The notes beneath the pieces were generated by a model that made no database searches, had not been told where the DNA came from, and saw only the letters and a list, made by a program, of their open reading frames with translations. Shown one piece after another: positions 8,191 through 16,719 of a DNA stretch of 32,244 bases; within the stretch, counting starts at the first letter, position 1; each line of letters starts with the position of its first letter. The DNA comes from Kangiellaceae bacterium (lineage in GTDB: Bacteria; Pseudomonadota; Gammaproteobacteria; Enterobacterales; Kangiellaceae). The stretch covers positions 1-32,244 of the forward strand of contig JABXIQ010000030.1 in the NCBI GenBank assembly GCA_013373015.1, written 5' to 3'. The translations under genes and the position numbers were made by a program.

Positions 8191-10593
8191 TTATTTACCT
8201 AGCAGATCTTCATAACCGTAAATACTCTCTTCAAGGAACTCGGTGGTACTGCCGCGCAGACTGCCGATACCCTTCAAGACAAATTGTAAGAAAACACCTG
8301 AGCTATGCTCATCGCTTTGACCAGGCGCTATAAATCCTTCGTTATCCAATTGGATATTCAAATAACGTCGTGCTACTAACCGTACAGCCCAGCAGCATGA
8401 CTCATATTCTAGACCAATGAAAGAGTCATTGGTTCGATTTTCCGTTAAATCTTGGTTATATCGGCCTAATAAACGCCAATTATCTTTGATTGGCCAGGCA
8501 AAAGCCAGCTCCGCTTCTTCTTGCTTGCGACCCAAGCGTTCGCGATAGCGATGTCCAAGATTGATGATATGGTTAGGTTGGGGCTCATAATGAAGATTCA
8601 AGAGCCCATGCTTTGTGTCGTTGGTTTGGTCGTCCCATTCGATAGACGATTTTACTTCAATCGAGTCGGTCCAGCGCCAGTTTATTTCAGCTAGAAGTCC
8701 TGATTGTTTGGCGGTTTCTTTAGCTAGGCTGTCAATCAATTGTACTTTGCGATCTTGTAGATAGACAATGCGACCAAGCGATAGCGACATTTTTTCACGA
8801 CCTTGCTCATCCAAAATACGGCTGGTTAAAGCCCCACTGATCTGGTTTGCATCGGCGATACGGTCAAGACCACTAAAACGATTACGGCTAAACAATTGGG
8901 TAAAGTTGAATGTTGGTAAACTGGTATCAAACACCCCAATATCATTCTGTTCTTCAAAAGGAGTATAAAGATAGAACAGGTGGGGCTCGACTGTTTGCGT
9001 GTAGTTGCCACTATCAAGGGAAAAGTCACGTTCGAAGAATAATCCAGCGTCAACCGAAGCTGTTGGCAATCCGCGAGTAATTGAGCTCTTGTTGCCTAGC
9101 GGATCTTCTTGTTCATACTGGGTAAAGGCATAACTGACTTTAGGACGCACAAAGCTGTATAGCGTTTCATGGCTCCAACTTAATGTAGGTTCAACATGAT
9201 ATCGGTTGGCAACTAGAGCATTGTCTTTGTCAAAACGGGTTAATTCAGTATGAATATTAGCGTGTAAACCACCGTCTGTAGGCTCAAAAAAACGTGTTAA
9301 TTGGATGCGTGGAGCGATGCTATAACGCTGGACAGGGCTGTTCAACAATTGCCAGTCTTGGTATTCAGTTCTAAAAAACCAGTCGCGAGTTTGATATTGC
9401 ACAAACAGATTCTGCGACAAAACATCTTGGTTAGAGTTTTCGATGCCGCCACCAAAATCCTGAAAATAGCCGTCATCACTGACTTTGCGAGCATTGATTC
9501 CAGTTGTCCAGTTGTCGGCAAAGCTGGTCAAATGCTGAATATCGTATTGCCAGCGTTTTTCTGATTCGCCAGATGCAGCATCAAAACCTTTGTCATTCGG
9601 CAGGTATTCAAACGCCCACTCGCCATAACTGGCTTCGGTTAAATAGCGAAACTCAGTGCCTAACATAGCGCCTCGCGATGTCATGTAGCGGGGCGTTAAC
9701 GTCAAATCATAGTTTGGCGCAAGATTAAAGTAATAGGGAATACTAAAATCGCGGCCATTACGATTGGAGTTACTGAATGATGGTGGTAATAAGCCCGATT
9801 TGCGACGGTCATCAACTGGGAAGGTGATATAAGGCAAATAAAATACAGGAATATCAGCTATTCGCACCACACTGTTATAGGCCTTACCCCAACCACTTTC
9901 ACGATCAATAACAATTCTTTCAGATTCAAAAGCCCAGCTGCGTTGGTCGGTAGGGCAAGTGGAAAACTCTGAGTTATTTAAGGTCAACAATTGTTTATTA
10001 TCAACGGTAATACTGTCTGCGGTGCCGTTACCATTGTTGCTGTAGAGATGAAAACGAGTGTTTTCAATTTGCGTAGAGCCTACAGCTGCTTGGTAATATA
10101 AATTATCCGCGCCCACCACAAAATTCTGATTGGTGAACAGTAAATCACCTTTAGCAGTATAACTTTGAGTGCTATTGTCTGCGGTCAATTTGTTTGCAGT
10201 AAGTTGCTGCCCATCTTGGGTGACCACCACATTGCCCGTTAAATAGGCTTTATCACCTTCACGTTGAGCATCGTTTGACACAACTCGGATAGGGCCTTTT
10301 GGATTATTGCTACCTTGCGTAGGGGCTTGATAGCGAACAGGGGTAATAGCTTGACTTGGGCAGGTTTTGAACTCTGGGAAATCTTGTGTATATAGCTTAA
10401 AGCCTGGTTCAAGCGTTTGCGTTTCTGGAGCTTGACTTTCTTGTGATCGTTCAACAGCATCGTCAGTGCCATTGGCCACAGAAGGTGTGCCATAGAGCGC
10501 AAAAAGCAGACTGCTTACTAAAAAAGATTTTACCGCAAAGGTTTTCTTGCTTACCATGTATTCGTTATTTTCTTTTAGCCCTTGGTTTTGCAA
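8191..10593 (-). CDS. lptD: LPS-assembly protein LptD
   Basis: LptD is the outer-membrane barrel that, plugged by the lipoprotein LptE, inserts lipopolysaccharide into the outer leaflet. The 800 residues comprise a signal peptide, a periplasmic beta-jellyroll (about 100-215) and a barrel domain to the end. The four cysteines of the family's disulfide network are present: C78, C213 and the adjacent pair C733-C734 (ESCCWAV). Two starts are possible. A TTG at 10593 has GAGGA six bases upstream, while the ATG at 10557 (residue 13, MVSKKTFAVKS) gives a more normal signal peptide but only a weak site. I keep the longer frame for coordinates and regard the ATG as equally likely. It is first in the lptD-surA-pdxA-rsmA operon and diverges from amgK. 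Confidence 0.96.
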   Translation of the reverse strand: MQNQGLKENNEYMVSKKTFAVKSFLVSSLLFALYGTPSVANGTDDAVERSQESQAPETQTLEPGFKLYTQDFPEFKTCPSQAITPVRYQAPTQGSNNPKGPIRVVSNDAQREGDKAYLTGNVVVTQDGQQLTANKLTADNSTQSYTAKGDLLFTNQNFVVGADNLYYQAAVGSTQIENTRFHLYSNNGNGTADSITVDNKQLLTLNNSEFSTCPTDQRSWAFESERIVIDRESGWGKAYNSVVRIADIPVFYLPYITFPVDDRRKSGLLPPSFSNSNRNGRDFSIPYYFNLAPNYDLTLTPRYMTSRGAMLGTEFRYLTEASYGEWAFEYLPNDKGFDAASGESEKRWQYDIQHLTSFADNWTTGINARKVSDDGYFQDFGGGIENSNQDVLSQNLFVQYQTRDWFFRTEYQDWQLLNSPVQRYSIAPRIQLTRFFEPTDGGLHANIHTELTRFDKDNALVANRYHVEPTLSWSHETLYSFVRPKVSYAFTQYEQEDPLGNKSSITRGLPTASVDAGLFFERDFSLDSGNYTQTVEPHLFYLYTPFEEQNDIGVFDTSLPTFNFTQLFSRNRFSGLDRIADANQISGALTSRILDEQGREKMSLSLGRIVYLQDRKVQLIDSLAKETAKQSGLLAEINWRWTDSIEVKSSIEWDDQTNDTKHGLLNLHYEPQPNHIINLGHRYRERLGRKQEEAELAFAWPIKDNWRLLGRYNQDLTENRTNDSFIGLEYESCCWAVRLVARRYLNIQLDNEGFIAPGQSDEHSSGVFLQFVLKGIGSLRGSTTEFLEESIYGYEDLLGK

Positions 10594-10599
10594 GCTGTA

Positions 10600-10604
10600 T
10601 CCTC
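10600..10604 (-). promoter_or_regulatory. Ribosome binding site favouring a TTG start of lptD
   Basis: GAGGA on the minus strand lies six bases before TTG at 10593-10591, in frame with lptD. The downstream ATG at 10557 has only a weak AAGAAA stretch. The site supports, but does not prove, the TTG start. Confidence 0.4.
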
Positions 10605-10712
10605 AGGAGTGCCATTAGCGACATTAAGGATACTAGAGCTCTGTTGGCTTTGTGTTAATAGTACATTAAAGGGCTAATGATAAACGCTTATGCGACAGAT
10701 TGAAAATTTATA

Positions 10713-11810
10713 ATGAAAAAAAATATTACCTTTCAAGCACCTCACATACCCGATTCTGATCAACGCCAGCAGCTGTTGTATCAATGGGCTCAAACACAAG
10801 TTATCCGATTGCTTGAGCAAACCGCTTTAGCTGACCCAATCGAGCTAATATGGTCAATGGTTTCGGGAGATGCCAGCTTTCGACGCTATTTCCGCTTGAG
10901 TCATTCACAAAAAAGCTGGATTTTGGTGGATGCGCCCCCTGAGCATGAAAACAATCCGCAGTTTGTTACAGTAGCCAATATGCTGCAAAAGCTTAATGCG
11001 CCAAGAGTCTTAGCCTATGATTTTGAGCAAGGATTGATGTTGTTAAGTGACTTAGGAGATCAGCTGTACTTGCCTTTGTTAAATGCAGATAGCGCAGACT
11101 CATTGTATCAAGCGGCCATTGATAGTTTGGTTGAAATGCAGAATATCGATCAAGCCGAGCAGTTGCCGGCTTATGATAGTGCTTTATTGAATTTGGAAAT
11201 GGAGTTATTCCGAGACTGGTTCTTAGGACGTCATTTGCAATATCAATTATCCGAGCAAGAACATGCGCTACTCGACCAAACTTTTGCTATTTTGACGCAA
11301 AACGCTATTGAACAGCCGCAAGTGTTCGTACATCGAGATTATCATTCGCGTAATATTATGTTTGTCGAAGATGAGCATGGTATAGCGCAGACGCCAGGAA
11401 TTATTGACTTTCAAGATGCAGTTTATGGCCCAATAAGTTATGATTTGCTGTCACTGTTGCGTGATTGTTATATTAAATGGCCTGCGCAAAAGGTACAGCA
11501 GTGGGTTGATTATTTCATTGAGGAATCGCCACACCAGCTCGAAAAAAGTCAATTTAATCAATGGTTTGACTATATGGGATTGCAGCGTCATATCAAGGTG
11601 GCAGGAATTTTTGCTCGTCTTTATTATCGTGATGGTAAAGCGGGCTACTTGAAAGATATACCTCTAACCCTTACCTATATTCTTGAGCAAGCGCGTGATT
11701 ATCCTGAACTGCATGAGTTTTACACGTGGATGACGCAAACCATTATGCCGCGTTTTGAACAGATCGCTCAACAAAACACTCAACAAAGCACAAACAGCGG
11801 AAGCCATTAA
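10713..11810 (+). CDS. amgK: N-acetylmuramate/N-acetylglucosamine kinase AmgK (APH-fold)
   Basis: AmgK phosphorylates the anomeric carbon of MurNAc (and GlcNAc) recovered from cell-wall turnover; it is the first step of the MurU recycling route that bypasses de novo UDP-MurNAc synthesis. The 365-residue protein has the aminoglycoside-phosphotransferase fold: SGDASFRRYFR near 51-61 in the N lobe, the catalytic loop HRDYHSRN (207-214, D209 as base) and the metal-binding IDFQDA (231-236). The diagnostic context is the next gene, murU, whose ATG overlaps the amgK stop by one base (TAATG). This lptD / amgK-murU-djlA layout is also known from Pseudomonas. It would not be an antibiotic-resistance enzyme despite the fold. 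The ribosome site is weak. Confidence 0.9.
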   Translation: MKKNITFQAPHIPDSDQRQQLLYQWAQTQVIRLLEQTALADPIELIWSMVSGDASFRRYFRLSHSQKSWILVDAPPEHENNPQFVTVANMLQKLNAPRVLAYDFEQGLMLLSDLGDQLYLPLLNADSADSLYQAAIDSLVEMQNIDQAEQLPAYDSALLNLEMELFRDWFLGRHLQYQLSEQEHALLDQTFAILTQNAIEQPQVFVHRDYHSRNIMFVEDEHGIAQTPGIIDFQDAVYGPISYDLLSLLRDCYIKWPAQKVQQWVDYFIEESPHQLEKSQFNQWFDYMGLQRHIKVAGIFARLYYRDGKAGYLKDIPLTLTYILEQARDYPELHEFYTWMTQTIMPRFEQIAQQNTQQSTNSGSH

Positions 11811-12511
11811 TGAAAGCCATGATTTTAGCTGCAGGACGCGGTGAGCGTATGCGCCCATTGACTGATGACAGGCCAAAACCTTTATTGAAAGTTAATGGAA
11901 AAGCCTTAATCGAATGGCATATAGAAGCGCTTAAAGATGCTGGGGTTAAAGATATTCTGATTAATACCTGCTGGTTGGGTGATATGATCCCAGAATATTT
12001 GGGAGATGGTTCTTATTGGGGTGTTAACCTGACTTTTTCACCAGAAGCAAAAGCTTTAGAAACTGCTGGCGGAATACGTCATGCCTTGGATTTTTTTGAA
12101 GGCCAACCGTTTGTGGTTGTTAATGGCGATGTATGGAGCGATATTGACTTTGAGCCGATGGTGAACAAAGCCGAAGAGCTGATGCAAAAGGCGCAAGCGC
12201 ACTTGGTATTAGTACCCAACCCTGCTCATCATCCGCGTGGTGATTTTGTATTAGAAAAGAATTTAGTTAAAGAGAAGGGTGAAATTCGTTGGACCTTTTC
12301 AGGAATTGGTTTATACCAGCCAAAACTGTTTGAGTCATTACCACAAAATCAACCTTATCCTTTAGGGCCTTTATTACGTCAAGTAATGGATTATGAACAG
12401 GTAACGGGTGAAGTTTTTGAAGGCAAATGGCACGATATTGGTACGCCACAGCGTTTGCAGCAACTTAATGATAGCTTTTCAAAAAGCCATAAAGTTATAG
12501 AGTTTAAATAG
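11810..12511 (+). CDS. murU: N-acetylmuramate alpha-1-phosphate uridylyltransferase MurU
   Basis: MurU converts MurNAc-alpha-1-phosphate and UTP to UDP-MurNAc, completing peptidoglycan sugar recycling. The 233 residues form a compact nucleotidyltransferase: the signature starts at residue 6 with LAAGRGERMRPLTDDRPKP, where G-x-G-x-R binds the nucleotide and the lysine contacts phosphate; VNGDVWSDID carries the metal-binding aspartate; the C-terminal GKWHDIGTPQRL is the usual end of this family. It is much shorter than GlmU because it lacks the left-handed helix acetyltransferase domain. The one-base overlap with amgK supports coupled translation. A general sugar-1-phosphate nucleotidyltransferase is the only alternative, and the neighbour makes MurU much more likely. 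Confidence 0.93.
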   Translation: MKAMILAAGRGERMRPLTDDRPKPLLKVNGKALIEWHIEALKDAGVKDILINTCWLGDMIPEYLGDGSYWGVNLTFSPEAKALETAGGIRHALDFFEGQPFVVVNGDVWSDIDFEPMVNKAEELMQKAQAHLVLVPNPAHHPRGDFVLEKNLVKEKGEIRWTFSGIGLYQPKLFESLPQNQPYPLGPLLRQVMDYEQVTGEVFEGKWHDIGTPQRLQQLNDSFSKSHKVIEFK

Positions 12512-12530
12512 TTAAAATAGAGATTTTTCA

Positions 12531-13352
12531 ATGAGTTGGTTAGGAAAAGTTATTGGTGGCGTTTTAGGTTTTTCATTCGGAGGTGGCCCGTTAGGAGCTA
12601 TTATTGGCGCCGCTTTAGGTCATCAGTTAGATAAGAAAAGCGATCAATATAACGTACAATATGCTCCGGGTGATCAAGAGCGTGTTCAAGCGGCTTTTTT
12701 CACTGCCACCTTTTCGGTAATGGGGCATTTAGCCAAAGCTGACGGGCGTGTTTCTCAGCAAGAGATTCGTCATGCGGAAAATGTTATGCAGCGCATGGGA
12801 TTGGACGAGTCGGCACGTACATTAGCAATTGATTTGTTTAAACAAGGTAAAGAGACTGACTTTGATTTACAGGCAGTATTGAGTCAGTTCCGCCATGAAT
12901 GCCATCGTCGTAAAAACCTGATGCAAATGTTTTTAGAGATACAGATCAGCATGGCAATGGCTGATGGTGGTTTGCACGATAAAGAGCATCAAGTATTGCG
13001 CCAAATTGGCCAAGGTCTGGGCTTCTCGAGCTTTGTAATCGACCAATTAATAAAAATGGTGCAGGCGCAACAGCGCTTTCACCAATATTCTCAACAACAG
13101 CAAGCGGGTGGCGGTTATGCCGGAAGTGACACTAATGCACCTAGTGTTGAACAAGCCTATCAGTTGTTAGGCGTCAATAGCTCAGATGATGAAAAAGCGG
13201 TTAAACGTGCCTATCGGCGTTTGATGGCGCAGCATCACCCCGATAAGTTGGTTGCGAAAGGTTTGCCAGAACAAATGATTAAGATGGCAACTGAAAAGAC
13301 GCAAGAGATTAAGGCGGCGTATGAGCTTATTAGGAAGCACAAAAACTGGTAA
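12531..13352 (+). CDS. djlA: Membrane-anchored J-domain co-chaperone DjlA
   Basis: DjlA is a DnaK co-chaperone fixed in the inner membrane. The 273 residues show a glycine-rich N-terminal membrane segment (about 5-30, GGVLGFSFGGGPLGAIIGAA), a TerB-like helical domain (about 50-180) and a C-terminal J domain (205-273) with the essential HPD tripeptide at 236-238 (QHHPDK). Between them is a Gln/Gly-rich linker. It lies 19 bp after murU on the same strand and probably shares its transcript. In E. coli djlA is also beside lptD, so the position is conserved. Confidence 0.95.
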   Translation: MSWLGKVIGGVLGFSFGGGPLGAIIGAALGHQLDKKSDQYNVQYAPGDQERVQAAFFTATFSVMGHLAKADGRVSQQEIRHAENVMQRMGLDESARTLAIDLFKQGKETDFDLQAVLSQFRHECHRRKNLMQMFLEIQISMAMADGGLHDKEHQVLRQIGQGLGFSSFVIDQLIKMVQAQQRFHQYSQQQQAGGGYAGSDTNAPSVEQAYQLLGVNSSDDEKAVKRAYRRLMAQHHPDKLVAKGLPEQMIKMATEKTQEIKAAYELIRKHKNW

Positions 13353-13689
13353 AAGCTACTGAGCTCATTATTACTTTGTTAAACTTAAAATTTAAAAGAC
13401 TCATTTACTATCTGTAAAATCGTCATTGAAATTTTAAGTTTGCCTCGTACTAATATTGCTCGTGACGCTTTTATTAAGCTGATTCAGCGACTTTGCTTGC
13501 AACTGCTTTGTTAAATGATATTTTTTATGTCTTCATTTAGAATAACTAAACTGCGGGATAAAAAATATCATTTGCCGCGCATTTGCGTCGCTCGTGACGC
13601 TCAATAGTTGCTTATAACGTTTTAAGTAAAGCCATAATTGAAAATTTTGTCATTCCCGCCGTAGCGGGAATCCATATCAAGGTAGAGAA
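13353..13689. repeat. Intergenic island of nested palindromes between djlA and the dUTPase gene
   Basis: No gene is visible in these 337 bp. It holds: a perfect 13-bp inverted repeat at 13381-13393/13429-13441 (AAACTTAAAATTT); a perfect 16-bp inverted repeat at 13513-13528/13558-13573 (AAATGATATTTTTTAT) with a 29-bp spacer; a 12-bp direct repeat GCTCGTGACGCT at 13458-13469 and 13590-13601, the second inside a hairpin GCGTC-N6-GACGC (13585-13600); and one copy of the ATTCCCGC hairpin repeat at 13649-13674. The last element ends 15 bp before the next start codon. None has a T run that would make it a clear terminator. Confidence 0.8.
13649..13674. repeat. Third copy of the ATTCCCGC palindromic repeat (variant loop)
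   Basis: The arms ATTCCCGC (13652-13659) and GCGGGAAT (13664-13671) are identical to the copies at 24-102, but the loop is CGTA, not GAAA/TTTC. It ends 15 bp before the dUTPase start codon, so it falls in the leader or promoter of that gene. Confidence 0.8.
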
Positions 13690-14319
13690 ATGTCGAATAA
13701 AGAATTAATGACTAAACAAATCGCGATTATGTTAGAAATGCAAAACGCGATGAACACCAAAGTAAACGATAATTGGTTCGAGCAAGGTTTCGAGTGGTAT
13801 CGCGCTATTTGGATCGAATGTGGTGAAATGCTTGAACATTACGGATGGAAATGGTGGAAACATCAGCAACCAGATGCCGAACAAGTCAAAATGGAGTTAG
13901 TCGATATTTTCCATTTCGGTTTAAGTTCGCGTATTGACGGTCAAATGGAATATCAAGAAATCGCTGCTGAATTAGCGAGTGAAATGCTTGAGCCAACTTT
14001 GAAAGACGATTTTAAGCAAACCTTAGAAGTGTTAGCTGGCCAAGCAGTGATGTATCAGCATTTTGATGGCACCAGTTTCGCAGGCTGTATGCAACAAATG
14101 GATATGCCATTTGAAGAGTTATATAAAAGTTATGTGGGCAAAAATACGCTAAACTTTTTCCGCCAAGATCATGGCTACAAAGATGGAACCTATATCAAAG
14201 AGTGGAACGGTCGTGAAGATAATGAATATTTGGTTGATATTCTAAACAGCCTTGATACCTCTGATGAGAACTTTAAAGAAAAAGTTTATCAGGGCCTTAA
14301 AGATAACTATCCGTCTTAA
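13690..14319 (+). CDS. Dimeric (all-alpha NTP-PPase) dUTP diphosphatase
   Basis: This enzyme hydrolyses dUTP to dUMP and pyrophosphate, keeping uracil out of DNA and feeding thymidylate synthesis. The 209 residues match the all-alpha dUTPase family (as in trypanosomatids, Campylobacter and some phages) and not the trimeric Dut. The metal-binding acidic pairs are visible: E43 and E46 in WIECGEMLEHYGWKWW, and E69 and D72 in MELVDIFHF. The Trp-rich stretch between them is typical of this family. A modest ribosome site (GGTAGAG) precedes the ATG, and a palindromic repeat lies directly upstream. The sirtuin gene follows after 34 bp on the same strand. Related dCTPase/MazG-type activity cannot be excluded from motifs alone. 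Confidence 0.88.
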   Translation: MSNKELMTKQIAIMLEMQNAMNTKVNDNWFEQGFEWYRAIWIECGEMLEHYGWKWWKHQQPDAEQVKMELVDIFHFGLSSRIDGQMEYQEIAAELASEMLEPTLKDDFKQTLEVLAGQAVMYQHFDGTSFAGCMQQMDMPFEELYKSYVGKNTLNFFRQDHGYKDGTYIKEWNGREDNEYLVDILNSLDTSDENFKEKVYQGLKDNYPS

Positions 14320-14353
14320 AGAGAGTTCTTCGTAAAAAGAGCAAAAGAAGCTT

Positions 14354-15130
14354 ATGGATAAAGCGCAAGAAACAGTCATAAAAGAAGTAAAGCAATTAAT
14401 CAAACAAGCCAAACGCGTCTGTATTCTTACAGGCGCTGGTGTCTCTGCCGAGTCAGGTATTTCAACTTTTAGAGAGGCACAAGATGGTAAAGGCTTGTGG
14501 TCGCAATATGATCCCAAGCAACTCGCCAGTCTTGATGGCTTTCTAAAAGATCCCGAAAAAGTTTGGCAATGGTATCAATGGCGCCGTGAAGTCAACCAAG
14601 ATAAAAAACCAAATCCAGCCCATATCGCCATTTCCCAATGGCAAAAACAAGCCAAAGCATCTGGCAAGCAACAAGTTACCCTAGTCACGCAAAACGTCGA
14701 TGGTTTGCATCAACAAGCAGGCTCCGATCCTGATTTGTATGAAGTCAGCGGCTCTTTAGTCGAGCTGCATGGCAATATTTGGCAAAACCACTGCCTGCAA
14801 TGTGGCGAAAAGCATTCAGACGATGTAACAGGAACCCAACAAGTTCCTAAATGCAAACCCTGCGGTGGTCAAGTAAGACCATCAGTAGTGTGGTTTGGTG
14901 AAGCGCTGGATGAAAAGAAATGGCAAGCTGCCGAAACCGCAGCCTATTGTTGCGATCTCTTTCTATCCATCGGCACCTCAAGCCAAGTTTATCCCGCCGC
15001 AGGCTTAATGATGCTCGCAAAAAGCCAAGGTGCAAAAATAGTGGAGATTAATCCAGAGCCGACGCAGAGTACGGTGGTGGATTATCAAATAAAGGGCAAA
15101 GCAGGAAAGGTCTTACCTTTGGTTTTTTAA
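14354..15130 (+). CDS. cobB: NAD-dependent protein deacylase, class III sirtuin
   Basis: Sirtuins remove acyl groups from lysine using NAD, giving nicotinamide and O-acyl-ADP-ribose. The 258-residue protein has GAGVSAESGISTFR (27-40) and TQNVDGLH (112-119) for NAD, the catalytic H139 (ELHG), and a zinc ribbon with C147, C150, C167 and C170. Y74 and R77 (YQWR) form the YxxR motif that, in class III enzymes such as CobB and SIRT5, reads the acid group of succinyl- or malonyl-lysine, so desuccinylase activity is likely besides deacetylation. The gene overlaps the opposite-strand gene 15113-15613 by 18 bp, tail to tail. The symbol is by family resemblance. Confidence 0.92.
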   Translation: MDKAQETVIKEVKQLIKQAKRVCILTGAGVSAESGISTFREAQDGKGLWSQYDPKQLASLDGFLKDPEKVWQWYQWRREVNQDKKPNPAHIAISQWQKQAKASGKQQVTLVTQNVDGLHQQAGSDPDLYEVSGSLVELHGNIWQNHCLQCGEKHSDDVTGTQQVPKCKPCGGQVRPSVVWFGEALDEKKWQAAETAAYCCDLFLSIGTSSQVYPAAGLMMLAKSQGAKIVEINPEPTQSTVVDYQIKGKAGKVLPLVF

Positions 15131-15613
15131 GAAAACTCTTAAATTACAACTTGAGCAGTGCAAATTTGGTCTTGTTTCGAGTGGCTGCAAACAAAACTCG
15201 CAATGGATCTCACTGACATCTTCCCACTCTTCAGGATTATCGTGCTTGGCTTGTTTATTTGAAACTAATTTAATTAGTCCATATAAGCTTAAGGAAAAAA
15301 TTAAAACAAGAGCCAGTATATTGGTTACTCCTAGTTGAAATCTAGCAGTAAGCGTTAAACCATAAGCAATAATAAAAAACAAAACTCCCAACAGAATACG
15401 GCTGAGAGAATTGTATTTTTGTTGCGGTTCTTTATTGCATGAGTTACAGAACCATAGATGCGATATTCCGACAGGAAAAAATTTTATTCCTATGATTTTT
15501 AAATGGTATGTAAATTTTTGCTTTGTAAGAATTCTGTTTGCACCGCAATGAAAACAATAGCCATGCTTATAAGCGACATGCCCTTTATTGGTAGGCTCAA
15601 TCGAATAAAACAT
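15113..15613 (-). CDS. Unknown membrane protein with two zinc ribbons
   Basis: I do not recognise this 166-residue protein. It has two likely zinc-binding knuckle sets: C20/C23 with C56/C59 before, and C138/C141 with C153/C156 after, a central membrane hairpin of two hydrophobic helices (about 71-90 and 95-116). The first ribbon, with YCFHCG followed by a hydrophobic FFPVG turn and WFCNSCN, looks like the small zinc-ribbon proteins found in many bacteria. Its ATG overlaps the purC stop by one base (TAATG), so it is probably translated with purC. Its 3' end overlaps the sirtuin gene by 18 bp. Both ribbons would lie on the same side of the membrane. Function unknown. Confidence 0.8.
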   Translation of the reverse strand: MFYSIEPTNKGHVAYKHGYCFHCGANRILTKQKFTYHLKIIGIKFFPVGISHLWFCNSCNKEPQQKYNSLSRILLGVLFFIIAYGLTLTARFQLGVTNILALVLIFSLSLYGLIKLVSNKQAKHDNPEEWEDVSEIHCEFCLQPLETRPNLHCSSCNLRVFLKNQR

Positions 15614-16719
15614 TAATTAATTAGTCCGTATCCATCTCTCAAAATCTCAATAATCTCATCTTTCGGGTTATCCGAAAGGTGAATCTTTTCACCAGTAATC
15701 TTTTCTGCGATCCCAACATAAGTATCAGTGATCATATTAATGGCGCTGATGGGAAGTTCGTTGTCGCGTGCTAATGCTGTGCGTTCATCCATACGGTTTT
15801 TGTTGAGCAGGATATCTGGATCAGGGAAATGGTTAAGCAAGAATTGGCGGAAGCCTTCTTTTGAGTTTTCAACGATCTTGCCTTCGTTTCTGAAAATAGC
15901 GCCGTCCCAAATACGCGATGAATCGGGTGTGCCTACTTCATCCATGTAAATTAATTTATCGTTGCCACATTTGTCTTTGACATAGCCAAATTCAAATTTG
16001 GTATCGACGAACATTTGATCCAGCTTGGCGAGTTCTTCGCTGATCACATTAAAGCCATCTTTTAATAGCTTTTCATATAAATCAATGTCTTCTTTAGATG
16101 TAAAATTAAAGGCTTCGAAATTATCTTCGATATTTTGACGACTGATATTCACATCATCTTGCGCTGGAACGCCTGGAATACCTTCTAAGATCCCTTTGGT
16201 CGATGGGGTAATTAACAACTCATCTAACTTTTGATCTTTGGTTAAGCCTTCTGGCAGTGTGATCCCGCAGAATTCACGCTCACCATTTTCATAAGCGCGC
16301 CACATGGAACCTGTAATGTATTGACGGGCTATTGCTTCAATCTTAATCGGTTTTGCTTTCTGCACGATCCAAACGAATGGATGTGGAATTTCTAGGATAT
16401 GGCTATCGGCCAAGCCTTTTTCGCGGAATAATTTAAACCAATGGTTTGATACGGCATTTAACGCTGCGCCTTTACCCGGAACACCGCGCACATCGCCTTC
16501 ACCACGCCAGATACAGTCAAAGGCTGAAATACGATCACTAATCACCATAATCGCCAATGGCGTATCACTAGGAACATCATAGTTTCTTTCTTGGATTAAG
16601 CGCTGGCTGTCAGCTTCGGTTAGCCAATAGACTGAGCGTACCTTGCCGCTATGCACTGGTTTATCCGTACGAATTGGTAAATCGTTATTTACAGCAAGAA
16701 CTTTATCCGCAAGACTCAT
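15613..16719 (-). CDS. purC: Phosphoribosylaminoimidazole-succinocarboxamide synthase (long form)
   Basis: PurC joins CAIR and aspartate with ATP to give SAICAR in purine synthesis. At 368 residues it belongs to the longer form common in marine Gammaproteobacteria, not the 237-residue E. coli type. The N-terminal [10 protein letters not shown] and [14 protein letters not shown] are the nucleotide-binding region; [14 protein letters not shown] and the [12 protein letters not shown] element complete the site. AGGAT lies about nine bases before the ATG. It diverges from purE-purK across a 368-bp region; CAIR made by PurE/PurK is the PurC substrate, so the three enzymes act in series. The stop overlaps the next gene's ATG by one base. 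Confidence 0.96.
   Translation of the reverse strand: MSLADKVLAVNNDLPIRTDKPVHSGKVRSVYWLTEADSQRLIQERNYDVPSDTPLAIMVISDRISAFDCIWRGEGDVRGVPGKGAALNAVSNHWFKLFREKGLADSHILEIPHPFVWIVQKAKPIKIEAIARQYITGSMWRAYENGEREFCGITLPEGLTKDQKLDELLITPSTKGILEGIPGVPAQDDVNISRQNIEDNFEAFNFTSKEDIDLYEKLLKDGFNVISEELAKLDQMFVDTKFEFGYVKDKCGNDKLIYMDEVGTPDSSRIWDGAIFRNEGKIVENSKEGFRQFLLNHFPDPDILLNKNRMDERTALARDNELPISAINMITDTYVGIAEKITGEKIHLSDNPKDEIIEILRDGYGLIN

Noticed and set aside
14242-14517. Minus-strand open frame across the dUTPase/sirtuin junction
   Set aside because: Antisense to the ends of two well-supported genes, without a ribosome site or recognisable motif.
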